Assembly: GCF_044803115.1 (NCBI RefSeq)
Contig: NZ_CP085224.1
Span: 1,550,001-1,614,000, forward strand
Length of the DNA: 64,000 nucleotides
Source of the DNA: Caenispirillum salinarum_A
GTDB lineage: Bacteria > Pseudomonadota > Alphaproteobacteria > Rhodospirillales > Rhodospirillaceae
Reading direction: 5' to 3'
The position numbers were made by a program, and so were the translations under genes. Below are positions 50,604 to 59,621 of the stretch, in pieces. How positions within the stretch are numbered: the stretch's first letter is position 1; the number at the start of each line of letters is the position of its first letter. Below the pieces are notes generated by a model. It was given only the letters and a program-made list of their open reading frames with translations, did no database searches and was not told the origin of the DNA.

Positions 50604-51598
50604 GGTCGACTCTCCTCTGAAACGGCCGGCACCTTGCGGGGCCCGGCGGTGTCGGTGGCGGCGGGCCGGGAGGCCTGCCACAGGGTGACGGTCAGCGGCG
50701 TGCCCGGCAGGTGCGCGACCGCGCCGGCGGTCAGGCCGACGGCGGCGCACCAGTCGAACACGTCCTTGTCGGAAAAGCCCAGGCGGCGGTGGTTGTGGGC
50801 CTGACGCAGCTCCTCCAGGTCGTGGGGCGCGAAGTCCACCACGACCAGGCGGCCGCCGGGGCGCAGCACGCGCGCAGCCTCGGCCAGGGCGTCGGCCGGG
50901 CGCTCGGCGTAGTGCAGGACCTGATGAACGACGACGCTGTCGAACGAGCCGTCGGCGACGGGCAACTGGTACATGTCGCCCAGCCGCACCATGCAGTTCG
51001 CCAGGCCCTCGCGGTCCAGCGAGGTGCGGGCGACCGACAGCATCTCGCGCGAGCGGTCGACGCCCACCGCGCGCTCCACATGCGGGCCGTAGAGGGTGAG
51101 GACCCGGCCGGTGCCGGTGCCGATGTCCAGAAGCTCGCCGGCCGACTCGGGCGGCAGAAGGGCCAGAAGCTGGCGCTCCACCTCGGCATCGTCGACATGC
51201 AGGCTGCGGATGCGGTCCCACTCGGCGGCATTGCGGCTGAAGTATTCGGCGGCCTCGGCGTCGCGTTCGGCGCGCAGCGACTCGAGCCGCGTGATGTCCA
51301 GGGCCAGCACCGGGTCCTGGTCGTCCAGCAGGCGGCTGATGGCGCGCGCCACGGCGGCGCCGGCACCGTCGTAGGCCAGCCGGTAGAACACCCAGGCGCC
51401 TTCGCGGAACCGCTCCAGCAGGCCGGCGTCGACCATCACCTTGAGATGGCGGGAGATGCGCGGCTGGCTCTGGCCCAGGATGCGGGTCATGTCGCTGACG
51501 GTCAGCTCGCCGCGGCTGCACAGGGCCAGCAGCCGCAGCCGGGTTTCCTCCCCGGCGCCGCGCAAGCCCGACAATACCGTTTCCAGCGGCTGGACCAC
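50600..51598 (-). CDS. sahR: ArsR-family regulator fused to a SAM methyltransferase domain (SahR-type)
   Basis: 332 residues. Residues 1-90 are an ArsR winged helix (RLRLLALCSRGELTVSDMTRILGQSQPRISRHLKVMVDAGLLERFREGAWVFYRL). Residues 140-330 are a class I methyltransferase (LLDIGTGTGRVLTLYGPHVERAVGVDRSREML, VVHQVLHYAERPADALAEAARVLRPGGRLVVVDF). This fusion is the proteobacterial SahR type, which senses S-adenosylhomocysteine and represses methionine-cycle genes. Whether the second domain still methylates or only binds the ligand is not known from sequence. GTG start; first gene of the operon with metF and metH. A perfect 20-bp palindrome lies 60 nt upstream. Confidence 0.88.
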   Translation of the reverse strand: MVQPLETVLSGLRGAGEETRLRLLALCSRGELTVSDMTRILGQSQPRISRHLKVMVDAGLLERFREGAWVFYRLAYDGAGAAVARAISRLLDDQDPVLALDITRLESLRAERDAEAAEYFSRNAAEWDRIRSLHVDDAEVERQLLALLPPESAGELLDIGTGTGRVLTLYGPHVERAVGVDRSREMLSVARTSLDREGLANCMVRLGDMYQLPVADGSFDSVVVHQVLHYAERPADALAEAARVLRPGGRLVVVDFAPHDLEELRQAHNHRRLGFSDKDVFDWCAAVGLTAGAVAHLPGTPLTVTLWQASRPAATDTAGPRKVPAVSEESRP

Positions 51599-51656
51599 CG
51601 TCGCTTTTCCCCGTTCGGCAAGAATGAGTGGCGCCGCTGCCGGCGCCTCGGATCAT

Positions 51657-51685
51657 GATATAAAGATATCTTTATATGTTGTCCA
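51657..51685 (-). promoter_or_regulatory. SahR-type operator inside the sahR-metF-metH promoter
   Basis: ATATAAAGATATCTTTATAT at 51658-51677 is a perfect 20-bp palindrome in otherwise GC-rich DNA. On the minus strand a -35 TGGACA (51685-51680) and a -10 TATATC (51662-51657) are spaced by exactly 17 nt, so the palindrome covers the spacer and the -10. Binding would block RNA polymerase: autorepression of the operon. Confidence 0.8.
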
Positions 51686-51932
51686 GTGTGGAGTCGAGCC
51701 CCGGGCCGGCGACATGGCTGCGACATATTCGCCACGGCGGGCGGGGGACGCAGGGTAACTTGGTTTCAGGTTCTGGTATTTATCATGGTGATATGATACC
51801 AGCAGAACCGTGGGGCTGTTTTCGGCGGCGCCGCATTGGGGGGATCGGCAGGCAGCGCAGGAACGGCGTCGCCGCTCTTTGTTCGCATGCATGGTCTCCG
51901 TAAAGGGATTGTCAGAAGAAGAGCTGGACCGT

Positions 51933-52775
51933 ATGCCGACCACCGTCATCAAGCGCCTTGCCGCCTGCGTCCTTGTCAGCGCCACGCTCACGGCCTGTGC
52001 CGTCACGCCCGGCGGCAACGACGCCTCGGTGCAGAGCATGCGGGACAACGACCCGCTGGAAACCTACAACCGCGCCATGTTCCAGGTGAACGACGCCGTC
52101 GACACCGTCCTGATCCGGCCGGTGGCGTGGACCTACAAGAACGTGGTGCCCGGCCACTTCCAGTACCAGATCGACAGCTTCCTGAACAATCTCAGCGCCC
52201 CCGTCGTGCTGGCCAACGACATCCTGCAGGGCGACCCGGACCGCGCCTTCAACACCTTCATGCGGTTCCTGCTGAACTCCACTTTCGGTCTGGCGGGCAT
52301 CAACGACTTCGCGGCCGAGGCCGGTTTCCCGCGCCACGAGGAAGACTTCGGCCAGACGCTCGCCGTCTGGGGCGTGCAGGACGGTCCGTACCTGGTGCTG
52401 CCCATCCTGGGCCCCAGCAACCCGCGCGACACGATCGGCATGGTGGTCGACAGCTTCATGGACCCGTTCAACTACCTGGCGCGCGCCAACTCGGCCGAGG
52501 CGTTCCCGTGGGGCCGCCGCGTCGCCTCGGGCATCGACACCCGGGCCGAGCTGATCCCGCAATACAACAACCTGAAGGAAGAGTCGGTCGACTTCTACGC
52601 CACCATCCGCAGCGCCTACCGTCAGCGCCGGGCGGCGGAGATCGAGAACCGCACCGAGTCGAGTGACCTGCCGGAGTACGATTTCGGCAACGGCGCCATG
52701 GATGGTGCGGCCTTCGACGGCGACGCCTTCGACGCGCCGGCCGAGGAAACCCAGGAGGGCGGTCGGGCGCAATAG
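51933..52775 (+). CDS. mlaA: MlaA (VacJ) outer-membrane lipoprotein
   Basis: 280 residues. Lipoprotein signal: basic start MPTTVIKRLAACVL and lipobox LTAC with Cys near residue 21. The MlaA core follows: DPLETYNRAMFQVNDAVDTVLIRPVAWTYKNVVP, FLNNLSAPVVLANDILQGD, FMRFLLNSTFGLAGINDFAAEAGFPRHEEDFGQTLAVWGVQDGPYLVLPILGPSNPRDTIG. It removes misplaced phospholipids from the outer leaflet and hands them to MlaC. The C-terminal 40 residues are acidic and low-complexity. mlaC lies 74 nt downstream; mlaFEDB are not in the window. Start by position of the signal peptide. Confidence 0.93.
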   Translation: MPTTVIKRLAACVLVSATLTACAVTPGGNDASVQSMRDNDPLETYNRAMFQVNDAVDTVLIRPVAWTYKNVVPGHFQYQIDSFLNNLSAPVVLANDILQGDPDRAFNTFMRFLLNSTFGLAGINDFAAEAGFPRHEEDFGQTLAVWGVQDGPYLVLPILGPSNPRDTIGMVVDSFMDPFNYLARANSAEAFPWGRRVASGIDTRAELIPQYNNLKEESVDFYATIRSAYRQRRAAEIENRTESSDLPEYDFGNGAMDGAAFDGDAFDAPAEETQEGGRAQ

Positions 52776-52849
52776 GCGCCCCGCCGCATCCCGGCCGCGC
52801 CCTGGGGCGTAATCCCTCGCACCGGACTGATTTCAGCTAAGGACCGACC

Positions 52850-53470
52850 ATGATCCGCCGCTTCCTCGCGCCGCTCTTCCTGCTTCTGGCCGTCGCCGTG
52901 GTGGCCCAGCCGAACGCCGCCCGCGCCGAGATCACGCCCGAGCAGGGCATGGCCTTCATCGAGAACATCGCCAACAAGGGCATCAACGAAGTCATCGCCG
53001 CGGATGTGCCGCAGCAGGAAAAGACGCAGCGCTTCCGCGACATGTTCCTGGCCAATTTCGACACCGAGTCGACCGCCCGGTTCGTGCTGGGGCGCCATTC
53101 GCGCGGAGCCGATCCGGAGCAGCTCGACCGTTTCCAGAAGCTGTTCCGCGAATACAACGTGCTGATCTGGACGCGCCGCTTCGACGAGTACAACGGACAG
53201 GAACTCAAGGTCACCGGCACCCGCCCCGATGACGACAAGGGCCTGTTCGTCGAGAGCCAGGTGGTCAACACCGAGGGCGGCGAGCCCATCAACATCGTCT
53301 GGCGCCTGCGCGAGCGCGAGGGCGGCTCCAAGGTGGTCGACATCATCGTCGAGGGCGTGTCCATGGCGCTGACCTACCGTTCCGAATACGACTCGATCAT
53401 CTCGCGGTCCGGCCTGTCGGGCCTGAACGACCAGCTGGCCCAGAAGGTGCAGGAGCTGAAGGGCGGCTGA
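52850..53470 (+). CDS. mlaC: MlaC periplasmic phospholipid carrier
   Basis: 206 residues: a Sec signal peptide (MIRRFLAPLFLLLAVAVVAQPNAARA, cleavage near ARA-EITP) and the Ttg2D/MlaC fold (FIENIANKGINEVI, FRDMFLANFDTESTARFVLGRHSRGADPEQLDRFQKLFREYNVLIW, VVNTEGGEPINIVWRLREREGGSKVVDIIVEGVSMALTYRSEYDSIISRSGLSGLNDQLAQKV). It shuttles phospholipid between MlaA and the inner-membrane complex. Part of an operon with mlaA; a strong terminator follows. Confidence 0.94.
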   Translation: MIRRFLAPLFLLLAVAVVAQPNAARAEITPEQGMAFIENIANKGINEVIAADVPQQEKTQRFRDMFLANFDTESTARFVLGRHSRGADPEQLDRFQKLFREYNVLIWTRRFDEYNGQELKVTGTRPDDDKGLFVESQVVNTEGGEPINIVWRLREREGGSKVVDIIVEGVSMALTYRSEYDSIISRSGLSGLNDQLAQKVQELKGG

Positions 53471-53496
53471 TCGACCGTCTCCCGATCCCGGCTTGC

Positions 53497-53531
53497 AAGG
53501 CCCGGTGCCGTCGGCGGTGCCGGGCCTTTTT
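53497..53531 (+). terminator. Intrinsic terminator of mlaA-mlaC
   Basis: 14-bp stem with two G-T pairs (53497-53510 with 53515-53528), TCGG loop, then a T-run. Confidence 0.9.
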
Positions 53532-53670
53532 GCGATCGGGTGGCGGACAGCGCCGGACCCGAGGGGCCTTCGGAGTAGGTCTTCAGGATGATGAACGGTG
53601 GTCGGCGGGGGACGTTCCTGCGACATGCACTGGCACTTTCGCAGCGCAACGTCCAAGAGAGGAGCGGCTC

Positions 53671-54120
53671 ATGGTCACTACCATCGGCACCGAATCCAGC
53701 CTGACCAAACTGGTCGAGAACCTGATCCACCTGGAATACGACGCCATTGCGGCCTATGAGGCGGCCGTGGACCGCATCGACGACACCGCCGTCAAGGAAA
53801 CCATGCGCGGCTTCCTCTCCGATCACCAGAACCACGTTCGGGCGCTCGGCGAGCTTTCGCGCGAACTGGGCGACACCCCGCCCACCGGCGGCGACGCCAA
53901 GCAGATGCTGACCAAGGGCAAGGTGGTGATGGCCGACATGGCCGGTGACAAGGCCATTCTCCAGGCCATGAAAACCAACGAGGACGACACCAACACCGCC
54001 TATGAACGCGCCGCCGGCCATGACGACGCGACGCCGGCGGCCAAGACCATGTTCGACGGCGCCCTGGCCGACGAGCGCCGTCACAAGGCGTGGATAGAGG
54101 AAACCATCGCGCGGCTGTAG
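53671..54120 (+). CDS. Ferritin-like four-helix protein (PA2169/DUF2383 type)
   Basis: 149 residues. Four helices with Glu/His positions of the ferritin-like kind: VENLIHLEYDAIAAYEAAVDRI, MRGFLSDHQNHVRALGELSRELG, ILQAMKTNEDDTNTAYERAAGHDD, GALADERRHKAWIEETIARL. Fits the bacterial PA2169-type family of unknown function, often stress-induced. AGAGAGGAGCGG precedes the ATG; a terminator follows. Unrelated in layout to the two-domain protein at 23278. Confidence 0.85.
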   Translation: MVTTIGTESSLTKLVENLIHLEYDAIAAYEAAVDRIDDTAVKETMRGFLSDHQNHVRALGELSRELGDTPPTGGDAKQMLTKGKVVMADMAGDKAILQAMKTNEDDTNTAYERAAGHDDATPAAKTMFDGALADERRHKAWIEETIARL

Positions 54121-54153
54121 GGCCGGCACCGGCACCGGCACAGACGGCGTAAG

Positions 54154-54185
54154 AAGGGCGGCGCGTGCGGGCGCCGCCCTTTCTT
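54154..54185. terminator. Terminator between the ferritin-like gene and prmA
   Basis: 11-bp stem (54154-54164 with 54171-54181), 6-nt loop, TTTCTT tail on the plus strand. It lies between convergent genes and may serve both. Confidence 0.85.
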
Positions 54186-54193
54186 CGTCTGCA

Positions 54194-55087
54194 TTAACGG
54201 CTGAGCACCAGCGTTGCCCAGGGGTCCAGCTTGTAGCGCTTTTCCAGCACCAGCCCCTGCATGCGGTAGGCCGACAGCACCATGCGTTCCTGCCGTTGCA
54301 GCAGGCCCGCCAGGATCACCTTGCCGCCGGGCGCCAGGTTGGCGGAGACGTCCTTGGCCATGCGCATGAGCGGGCGGGCCAGGATGTTGGCGAAGATCAG
54401 GTCGTAGGGGCCGCGGCGCTTCACGACACCCAGCTTGAAGCCGTCGCCGGCGTAGGAGGCCACGCGCGGGCCGACGGCGTTGCGCCGGGCGTTGAAGTCG
54501 GTCACCCGCACCGCCTCGGCGTCGATGTCCACCGCCGTGACCGGCGCGTTCACCGTCAGGGCGGCGGCGATGCCCAGGATGCCGGTGCCGCAGCCCATGT
54601 CCAGCACGTTGCGGAACGACCGGCGGCCGGTCAGTTCGTCCAGCGCCAGCAGGCAGCCGCGCGTGCTCTGGTGTTCGCCCGAACCAAACGCGGTGGCGGC
54701 GTCCACCAGCAGCGGAATGGTGCCGACAGGCGGCGGGTCCTCGTGGTGGCTGCCGTGGACGAAATAGCGGCCGGCGCGGATGGGCGGGAAGCTTTGCAGG
54801 TTCTCCGCCAGCCAGTTGCGCGGCTGCTCCCTGGCGATGGTCACCTCGGGCTCGGGAATGCCGGCCACCTTGGCGGCCAGGGCCACGGCGGCGACCACGG
54901 CCGGGCGGTCCGGCTCGCCCTCGCCGAAGCCGTCCAGGCGCCACAGGTCCTTGTCCGGGCCGTCCTGGATCTCGAAGGCGAGCACGGCGGTGGCGTGTTC
55001 CTCCAGCGCCGCCTCGAAGACAGGCACGGCCTCCTTGGGCACGGTCGCCTGAATGCGCCAGATGTCTGCGGAATCCTTGGCCGTCAT
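54194..55087 (-). CDS. prmA: Ribosomal protein L11 methyltransferase
   Basis: 297 residues. The N-terminal substrate domain (1-115) recognises L11; the C-terminal methyltransferase has AATAFGSGEHQSTRGCLLALDEL, NVLDMGCGTGILGIAAALTVNAPVTAVDIDAEAV and the active NPPY-like loop YDLIFANILARPL. PrmA trimethylates several Lys/Ala of L11. Start at 55087 by homology. Divergent from the small gene at 55287. Confidence 0.93.
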   Translation of the reverse strand: MTAKDSADIWRIQATVPKEAVPVFEAALEEHATAVLAFEIQDGPDKDLWRLDGFGEGEPDRPAVVAAVALAAKVAGIPEPEVTIAREQPRNWLAENLQSFPPIRAGRYFVHGSHHEDPPPVGTIPLLVDAATAFGSGEHQSTRGCLLALDELTGRRSFRNVLDMGCGTGILGIAAALTVNAPVTAVDIDAEAVRVTDFNARRNAVGPRVASYAGDGFKLGVVKRRGPYDLIFANILARPLMRMAKDVSANLAPGGKVILAGLLQRQERMVLSAYRMQGLVLEKRYKLDPWATLVLSR

Positions 55088-55286
55088 GGGTCGCCTGAAA
55101 CTCTCGTGGTGGGGAGGGTCGCGCCTTCCTAGCAGAGGCGGGGCCGAAAGTCATGCGCGCCGCGCAATGCCGCGGCGCACAAACCCGCCACCACTTCCGG
55201 TCGGAGGCGCCTATAGTCCCTTACGGAATTGATGCCTTCCCCCCAAGCACAGCGCCCCGTTCCCGGCGGGGCCGAAGAGAGCAGAC

Positions 55287-55460
55287 ATGAGCACGCAGAC
55301 CGAATACCACGTTCCCGACTTCGACGAGATCCGCGCCTACGAGCGCCGTGCGCACGAGATGCGCGCCCAGGAATGCAGCCGCATGATGCGCGGCGCGCTG
55401 GCCTGGCTGCGCGAGGTGCTGCATATCGGCGGCCACCACGGCGCCCACGCCGCGCACTGA
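55287..55460 (+). CDS. 57-residue conserved-type small protein, possibly RSP_7527 family
   Basis: STQTEYHVPDFDEIRAYERR then AHEMRAQECSRMMRGALAWL and a His/Ala-rich tail. It is one amphipathic helix with an aromatic/acidic N-terminus. Alphaproteobacteria have small proteins of this shape, which I recall as the RSP_7527 family; not checked. GAGAGCAG precedes the ATG. Too short for many gene callers but the codon use matches its neighbours. Function unknown. Confidence 0.7.
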   Translation: MSTQTEYHVPDFDEIRAYERRAHEMRAQECSRMMRGALAWLREVLHIGGHHGAHAAH

Positions 55461-55534
55461 CGTTTCCGATCCCCTGCCGGCCTCATCCCGGTTCGAGGTC
55501 GCCGGGGTCTCCCCCGGTGGGTGATCGCCTGAAG

Positions 55535-55588
55535 GACCCGCCGTCCGTCTTGCCCGTCCCCTTGGGCTGGTCGGAGGGCGGGTCTTTT
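55535..55588 (+). terminator. Terminator after the 57-residue protein gene
   Basis: GACCCGCC (55535-55542) pairs with GGCGGGTC (55577-55584) around an inner structured loop, followed by TTTT, next to the convergent MFS gene. Confidence 0.6.
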
Positions 55589-56868
55589 CACGCCTGCGCT
55601 TCGCCGGCCACGGGCTCGGCGGCCGGTTGCCGCACCACCCGGCGTTCGTCGATGGGCCAATGCAGGGCGGCGGCGGTCAGCGCCAGCACCACGCCGGCCC
55701 ACCACACCACGTCGTAGCTGCCCGTGGCGTCATAGAGCGCGCCGCCCAGCCACACGCCCAGGAACGCCCCCAGCTGGTGGCCCAGGAAGACGATGCCGAA
55801 CAGCGTCGCCATGTAGCGCGGGCCGAAAATCTGCGCCACCAGTCCCGACGTGGCGGGCACCGTCGACAGCCACAACAGGCCCATGGCGGCGGAAAACAGC
55901 AGCACGGTCGTGGCCGAGATCGGCACCAGCAGGAACAGGGCGATGATGATCGCCCGTCCGAAATAGATGCCCGACAGCACCATCTTTTTGCTGAACCGGC
56001 CCGAGAGAATGCCGGACGTATAGGCGCCGATCACGTTGAACAGCCCCACCAGCCCCAGCGCCCAGGCGCCCAGCGCCGGGCTCAGGCCCTTGTCCACCAG
56101 ATAGGCGGGCAGGTGAACTTGGATGAAGGCGACGTGGAAGCCGCAGACGAAAAAGCCCAGGAACAGCAGGACGTATCCCTTGTGGGCGGCGGCCTCCTTC
56201 AGCGCGGCACCCAGGGTCTGCTCCATTTCCGCCACCGCTGCCGCGCCGACGCCGCCCTTGCCCGATCCGGGCTTGCCGCGCAGGGCCGGGGCGAGCAGCG
56301 CGATCAGCAGCGCGAACAGCGCCAGCAGCACCAGCGCCGTCTGCCAGCCGTATTCCGCGATGAACCCCTGGCCCAGCGGCACCATGAGGAACTGGCCGAG
56401 CGATCCGGTGGCCGTCCCCAGCCCCAGCACCCAGGACCGCCGGTCCTCCGGCACGTTGCGCGCCATGGCCGACAGCGCGATGGCGAAGGAGGACCCCGCG
56501 AGCCCCAGCCCGACGATGAACCCGCCGGTCACGGTGATGGCAAGCGGCGTCGAGCTGACCGCCATCAGCGCCGTTCCCGCCGCATAGAGGACGCCGCCGG
56601 CCACCAGGACGCGGGCGGTGCCGTAGCGGTCGGCGATGGCGCCGGCAAACGGCTGGCCCAGGCCCCACATGAGGTTCTGCACGGCGATGGCGACGGAGAA
56701 CACTTCGCGCCCCCAGTCGTGGGCGGCGCTCATGGGCTCCAGGAACAGGCCGAAGCCCGAACGCACGCCGAAGTTCAGCAAGCCCACCAGGCAGCCGGCG
56801 ACGATCACCAGCCACACTGCGGGCGGCAGTCCGGCGACGGTTGGGCGGTCGGGGGCGGCGGACGACAT
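55588..56868 (-). CDS. MFS transporter
   Basis: 426 residues, 12 membrane helices in two halves. N-terminal half: WLVIVAGCLVGLLNFGVRSGFGLFLEPMSAAHDWGREVFSVAIAVQNLMWGLGQPFAGAIADRYGTARVL, with the motif A-like DRYGTAR loop; C-terminal half ends at LAQIFGPRYMATLFGIVFLGHQLGAFLGVWLGGALYDATGSY. Resembles oxalate/formate- or monocarboxylate-type MFS proteins; substrate unknown. GGGAG is 8 nt before the ATG at 56868; the in-frame ATG at 56886 is less likely. Confidence 0.9.
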   Translation of the reverse strand: MSSAAPDRPTVAGLPPAVWLVIVAGCLVGLLNFGVRSGFGLFLEPMSAAHDWGREVFSVAIAVQNLMWGLGQPFAGAIADRYGTARVLVAGGVLYAAGTALMAVSSTPLAITVTGGFIVGLGLAGSSFAIALSAMARNVPEDRRSWVLGLGTATGSLGQFLMVPLGQGFIAEYGWQTALVLLALFALLIALLAPALRGKPGSGKGGVGAAAVAEMEQTLGAALKEAAAHKGYVLLFLGFFVCGFHVAFIQVHLPAYLVDKGLSPALGAWALGLVGLFNVIGAYTSGILSGRFSKKMVLSGIYFGRAIIIALFLLVPISATTVLLFSAAMGLLWLSTVPATSGLVAQIFGPRYMATLFGIVFLGHQLGAFLGVWLGGALYDATGSYDVVWWAGVVLALTAAALHWPIDERRVVRQPAAEPVAGEAQA

Positions 56869-56964
56869 GGACGGAACTCCCGGCATTGGTGTTCAGCCCA
56901 TACTACGGATGCGATGGCCTTCCGCCATGGCCGTTCAAGCGGCGTAGGAGGGTGCCAATGCGAG

Positions 56965-58554
56965 TCATTCGCCATCGGCCGTCGGCGCCGCTTCCACCAG
57001 CTTTAGCAGGGTCTCCAGCCGGTCGGCCTCGGCGTGGGGCTTGTCCCAGCGGATGCGGCTGATGCGCGGAAAGCGCATGGCGAGGCCCGACTTGTGGCGG
57101 GGGCTCGGGTGGACGCTGTCGAACGCCACCTCGAACACCAGCCCCGGCGTCACGGCGCGCACCGGACCGAAGCGGTCTGTGGTGTTGGCGCGCACCCAGC
57201 GGTCGATCCGGCGCAATTCTTCGTCGGTGAAGCCGAAGTACGCCTTGCCAACGGGCACCAGTTCATCCTCCCGCCAGACGCCGAAGGTGTAGTCGCTGTA
57301 GAAGCTGGACCGCTTGCCGTGCCCGCGCTGGGCGTAGAGCAGCACCGCGTCGACCGTCAGCGGGTCGCGCTTCCACTTGAACCACGGCCCCTTGGGGCGG
57401 CCGGGAACGTAGGTGCTGTCCCACCGCTTGAGCATGAGCCCTTCCACGCCGCGCGCCCGCGCCTCGTCGCGCAACTCCGCCATCCGGCTCCAGTCATTCA
57501 GCGGGATGAGGGGGGAGAGGTCGAAACGGTCGCGCGGCGTGCCGAACAGGGCCTCCAGCCGCGCGCGGCGGTGGCGGAAAGGGTGCTCGCGCAGGTCCTC
57601 CGGCCCCTCCTGGAGCAAATCATAGGCGCGCACGAAGGCCGGGTACTTGCGCAGCATGGCAGCCGAGACGGTCTTGCGGTTGAGGCGCTGTTGCAGGTGG
57701 TTGAAGGGCGCAGGCTCGCCGCCGGCGTCCATCACCAGCAGTTCGCCGTCCAGCGCGCCGTCAAAGTCGGCGGCCTCCACCACGTCGGGGAAGGCGTGGG
57801 TGATGTCGTCGCCCGAGCGCGCGAAGATGCGCGTCTCGCCGAAGCGCCGGGCCACCTGCACGCGGATGCCGTCCCACTTCCATTCCACGGCATAGTCGGT
57901 GGGGTTAAGCGCCGGCATGTCCGTTTCCTCCAGCGGGTTCGCCAGCATGAAGGGGCGGAAGGCCGGCATGTCGCGGACTTCCGGTTTCGGCCCGCCGGCG
58001 GCCCAGGCGAACAGGGGCTCATAGGGCGGCTGGACGCAGGGCCAGGCTTCCTCCACGTCGTTGAGCGGCAGGTTCGCCCAGCCCGCGAAGGCGGTGCGCG
58101 CGAGCCGCCCGGAGACGCCGACGCGCAGGCCCCCGGTGATGAGCTTCAGCAGCGCCCAGCGTCCCGTCGCGTCCAGCCGGTCGAGCCAGCCGGCCAGAAG
58201 CTCGGGGATGCGGGTGCGCGGGGCGGCCATGAGGGTGTCGATCACCTCCCACAGTGGCGGCGGGTCCTCTGGCGTGTCCTCCGGCCCCTGCCACATGAGC
58301 GCCAGGGTTTCGGCCAGATCCCCTACGTAATCGTAGGAGAGGTAGAACAGCACCGGGTCACAGCGCGCCTCCGCCAGTTCGCGGATGGCCTTGGGCTTGG
58401 CGGTGCCGAGGTCCAGTTCGCCGGTCAGCGCGGCCAGGCCGTAGCCGCGATCGGGGTCGGGGGCATGGGCCAGATAGTCCTCGATCAGCCGCAGCTTGCC
58501 GTTGCGGCTGGGCATGGTGACGAGGCCGTCGAGAAGGTCCGCGAAGCGCTGCAT
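56965..58554 (-). CDS. ATP-dependent DNA ligase of the ligase/exonuclease/helicase/phosphoesterase cluster
   Basis: 529 residues. N-terminal helical DNA-binding domain (1-190), then the nucleotidyltransferase with the Lys of EWKWDGIRVQ (KxDG; near residue 228), DGELLVM, FVRAYDLLQEG, VEGLMLKRWDSTYVPGRPKGPWFKWKRDPL, and the OB domain with YSDYTFGVW. Seals nicks using ATP. Unlike LigD it has no polymerase or nuclease domain. It belongs to a conserved four-gene set; the exonuclease gene starts 5 nt upstream on the same strand. Confidence 0.94.
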   Translation of the reverse strand: MQRFADLLDGLVTMPSRNGKLRLIEDYLAHAPDPDRGYGLAALTGELDLGTAKPKAIRELAEARCDPVLFYLSYDYVGDLAETLALMWQGPEDTPEDPPPLWEVIDTLMAAPRTRIPELLAGWLDRLDATGRWALLKLITGGLRVGVSGRLARTAFAGWANLPLNDVEEAWPCVQPPYEPLFAWAAGGPKPEVRDMPAFRPFMLANPLEETDMPALNPTDYAVEWKWDGIRVQVARRFGETRIFARSGDDITHAFPDVVEAADFDGALDGELLVMDAGGEPAPFNHLQQRLNRKTVSAAMLRKYPAFVRAYDLLQEGPEDLREHPFRHRRARLEALFGTPRDRFDLSPLIPLNDWSRMAELRDEARARGVEGLMLKRWDSTYVPGRPKGPWFKWKRDPLTVDAVLLYAQRGHGKRSSFYSDYTFGVWREDELVPVGKAYFGFTDEELRRIDRWVRANTTDRFGPVRAVTPGLVFEVAFDSVHPSPRHKSGLAMRFPRISRIRWDKPHAEADRLETLLKLVEAAPTADGE

Positions 58555-58559
58555 GGCCG

Positions 58560-59582
58560 TCAGCCGCCCCCGCCGGTGGCGTCGGCCGGGTCTTCCTCGT
58601 AGCCCTCGATATACAGCGCCTCGGCGTGCAGGCCCCTGGTCTTGGCGAAGTGGACCAGGGCGTCCTCCAGCCCGTGGGTCACCCAGATTTCCCCGGCCTG
58701 GACCTCCTGGATGGTGGTCGTCAGTTCATCCCAGTCGGCGTGGTCCGACAGGATCAGCGGCAGTTCCACACCCTTCTGCCGCGCCCGCCCGCGCACCCGC
58801 ATCCAGCCCGAGGCGACGGCGGTCACGGGGTCGGGCAGGCGGCGGCTCCAGCGGTTTTGCAGCGCGGCCGGCGGGGCCATGACGATTTCGCCCTTCATGT
58901 CGGCCTTGTTCGCATCCGTTGCGGAACGGGTCTCGCCCAGGTCGACGCCGTGGGCCCGGTAGAGATCGACGAGGTTTTGCAAAGCCCCGTGCAGCCAGAT
59001 CGGGCGATCGTAGCCGGCCTTGCGCAACAGCGCGATCACCCGCTGCGCCTTGCCCAGCGCATAGGCGCCGACCAGGTGCGCGCGGTCGGGGAACAGGCGC
59101 AGGCTGTCCAGCAGCTTGGCGATCTCGTGCCCGTCGTCGGGGTGGCGGAAGACGGGCAGGGCGAAGGTGGCCTCGGTGACGAACACGTCGCAGGGCACCA
59201 CCTCGAAGGCCGCGCACGTCGGGTCGGGGCGGCGCTTGTAGTCGCCGGAGACGACGACGCGCGAGCCGCCGTACTCCATGACGATCTGTGCCGAACCCAG
59301 CACATGTCCGGCGGGGACGAGACGCACGGAGACATCGCCGATGCGCCGCGTCTCGCCGTAGGGCAGGGCGTCGGCGCCGTCCAGCGAGCCGCCGTTGCGG
59401 GCAGCCATGATCGCCAGCGTCTCGGGTGTGGCCAGCGTGGCGCCGTGGCCGGGGCGGGCGTGGTCGGCGTGTCCGTGGGTGACCACCGCGCGCGGCACGG
59501 GGCGGAGCGGGTCGATATGGAAATCGCCGGGCTCAATGTAGATGCCCTGGCGGGTGACGGAGATCCAGTCGCGCGGGTGCAT
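58560..59582 (-). CDS. Ligase-associated MBL-fold DNA exonuclease
   Basis: 340 residues. Metallo-beta-lactamase motif VVTHGHADHARPGHG (residues 33-47), followed by LVPAGHVLGSAQIVMEYGGSRVVVSGDYKRRPDPTC, FVTEATFALP, a beta-CASP-like segment, and ILSDHADWDELTTTIQEV then IWVTHGLEDALVHFAK. This is the exonuclease of the ligase-associated cluster, related to SNM1/Artemis-type nucleases. It is 5 nt before the ligase. The ATG at 59582 is chosen by the conserved start; 59588 is possible. Confidence 0.93.
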   Translation of the reverse strand: MHPRDWISVTRQGIYIEPGDFHIDPLRPVPRAVVTHGHADHARPGHGATLATPETLAIMAARNGGSLDGADALPYGETRRIGDVSVRLVPAGHVLGSAQIVMEYGGSRVVVSGDYKRRPDPTCAAFEVVPCDVFVTEATFALPVFRHPDDGHEIAKLLDSLRLFPDRAHLVGAYALGKAQRVIALLRKAGYDRPIWLHGALQNLVDLYRAHGVDLGETRSATDANKADMKGEIVMAPPAALQNRWSRRLPDPVTAVASGWMRVRGRARQKGVELPLILSDHADWDELTTTIQEVQAGEIWVTHGLEDALVHFAKTRGLHAEALYIEGYEEDPADATGGGG

Positions 59583-59621
59583 GGGCATGGATGTTTGGCG
59601 CAGGGGCGCCGGCGTCAAGCC

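Noticed and set aside
50604..51656. A single 669-residue protein containing MetF
   Set aside because: The upstream part is an off-frame reading of sahR; the GTG at 50603 with AGAGGAGAG marks the real metF start.
51599..51932. Cobalamin or SAM riboswitch ahead of the metF-metH operon
   Set aside because: I see no B12-box-like or SAM riboswitch core; the strong palindrome in the promoter explains control.
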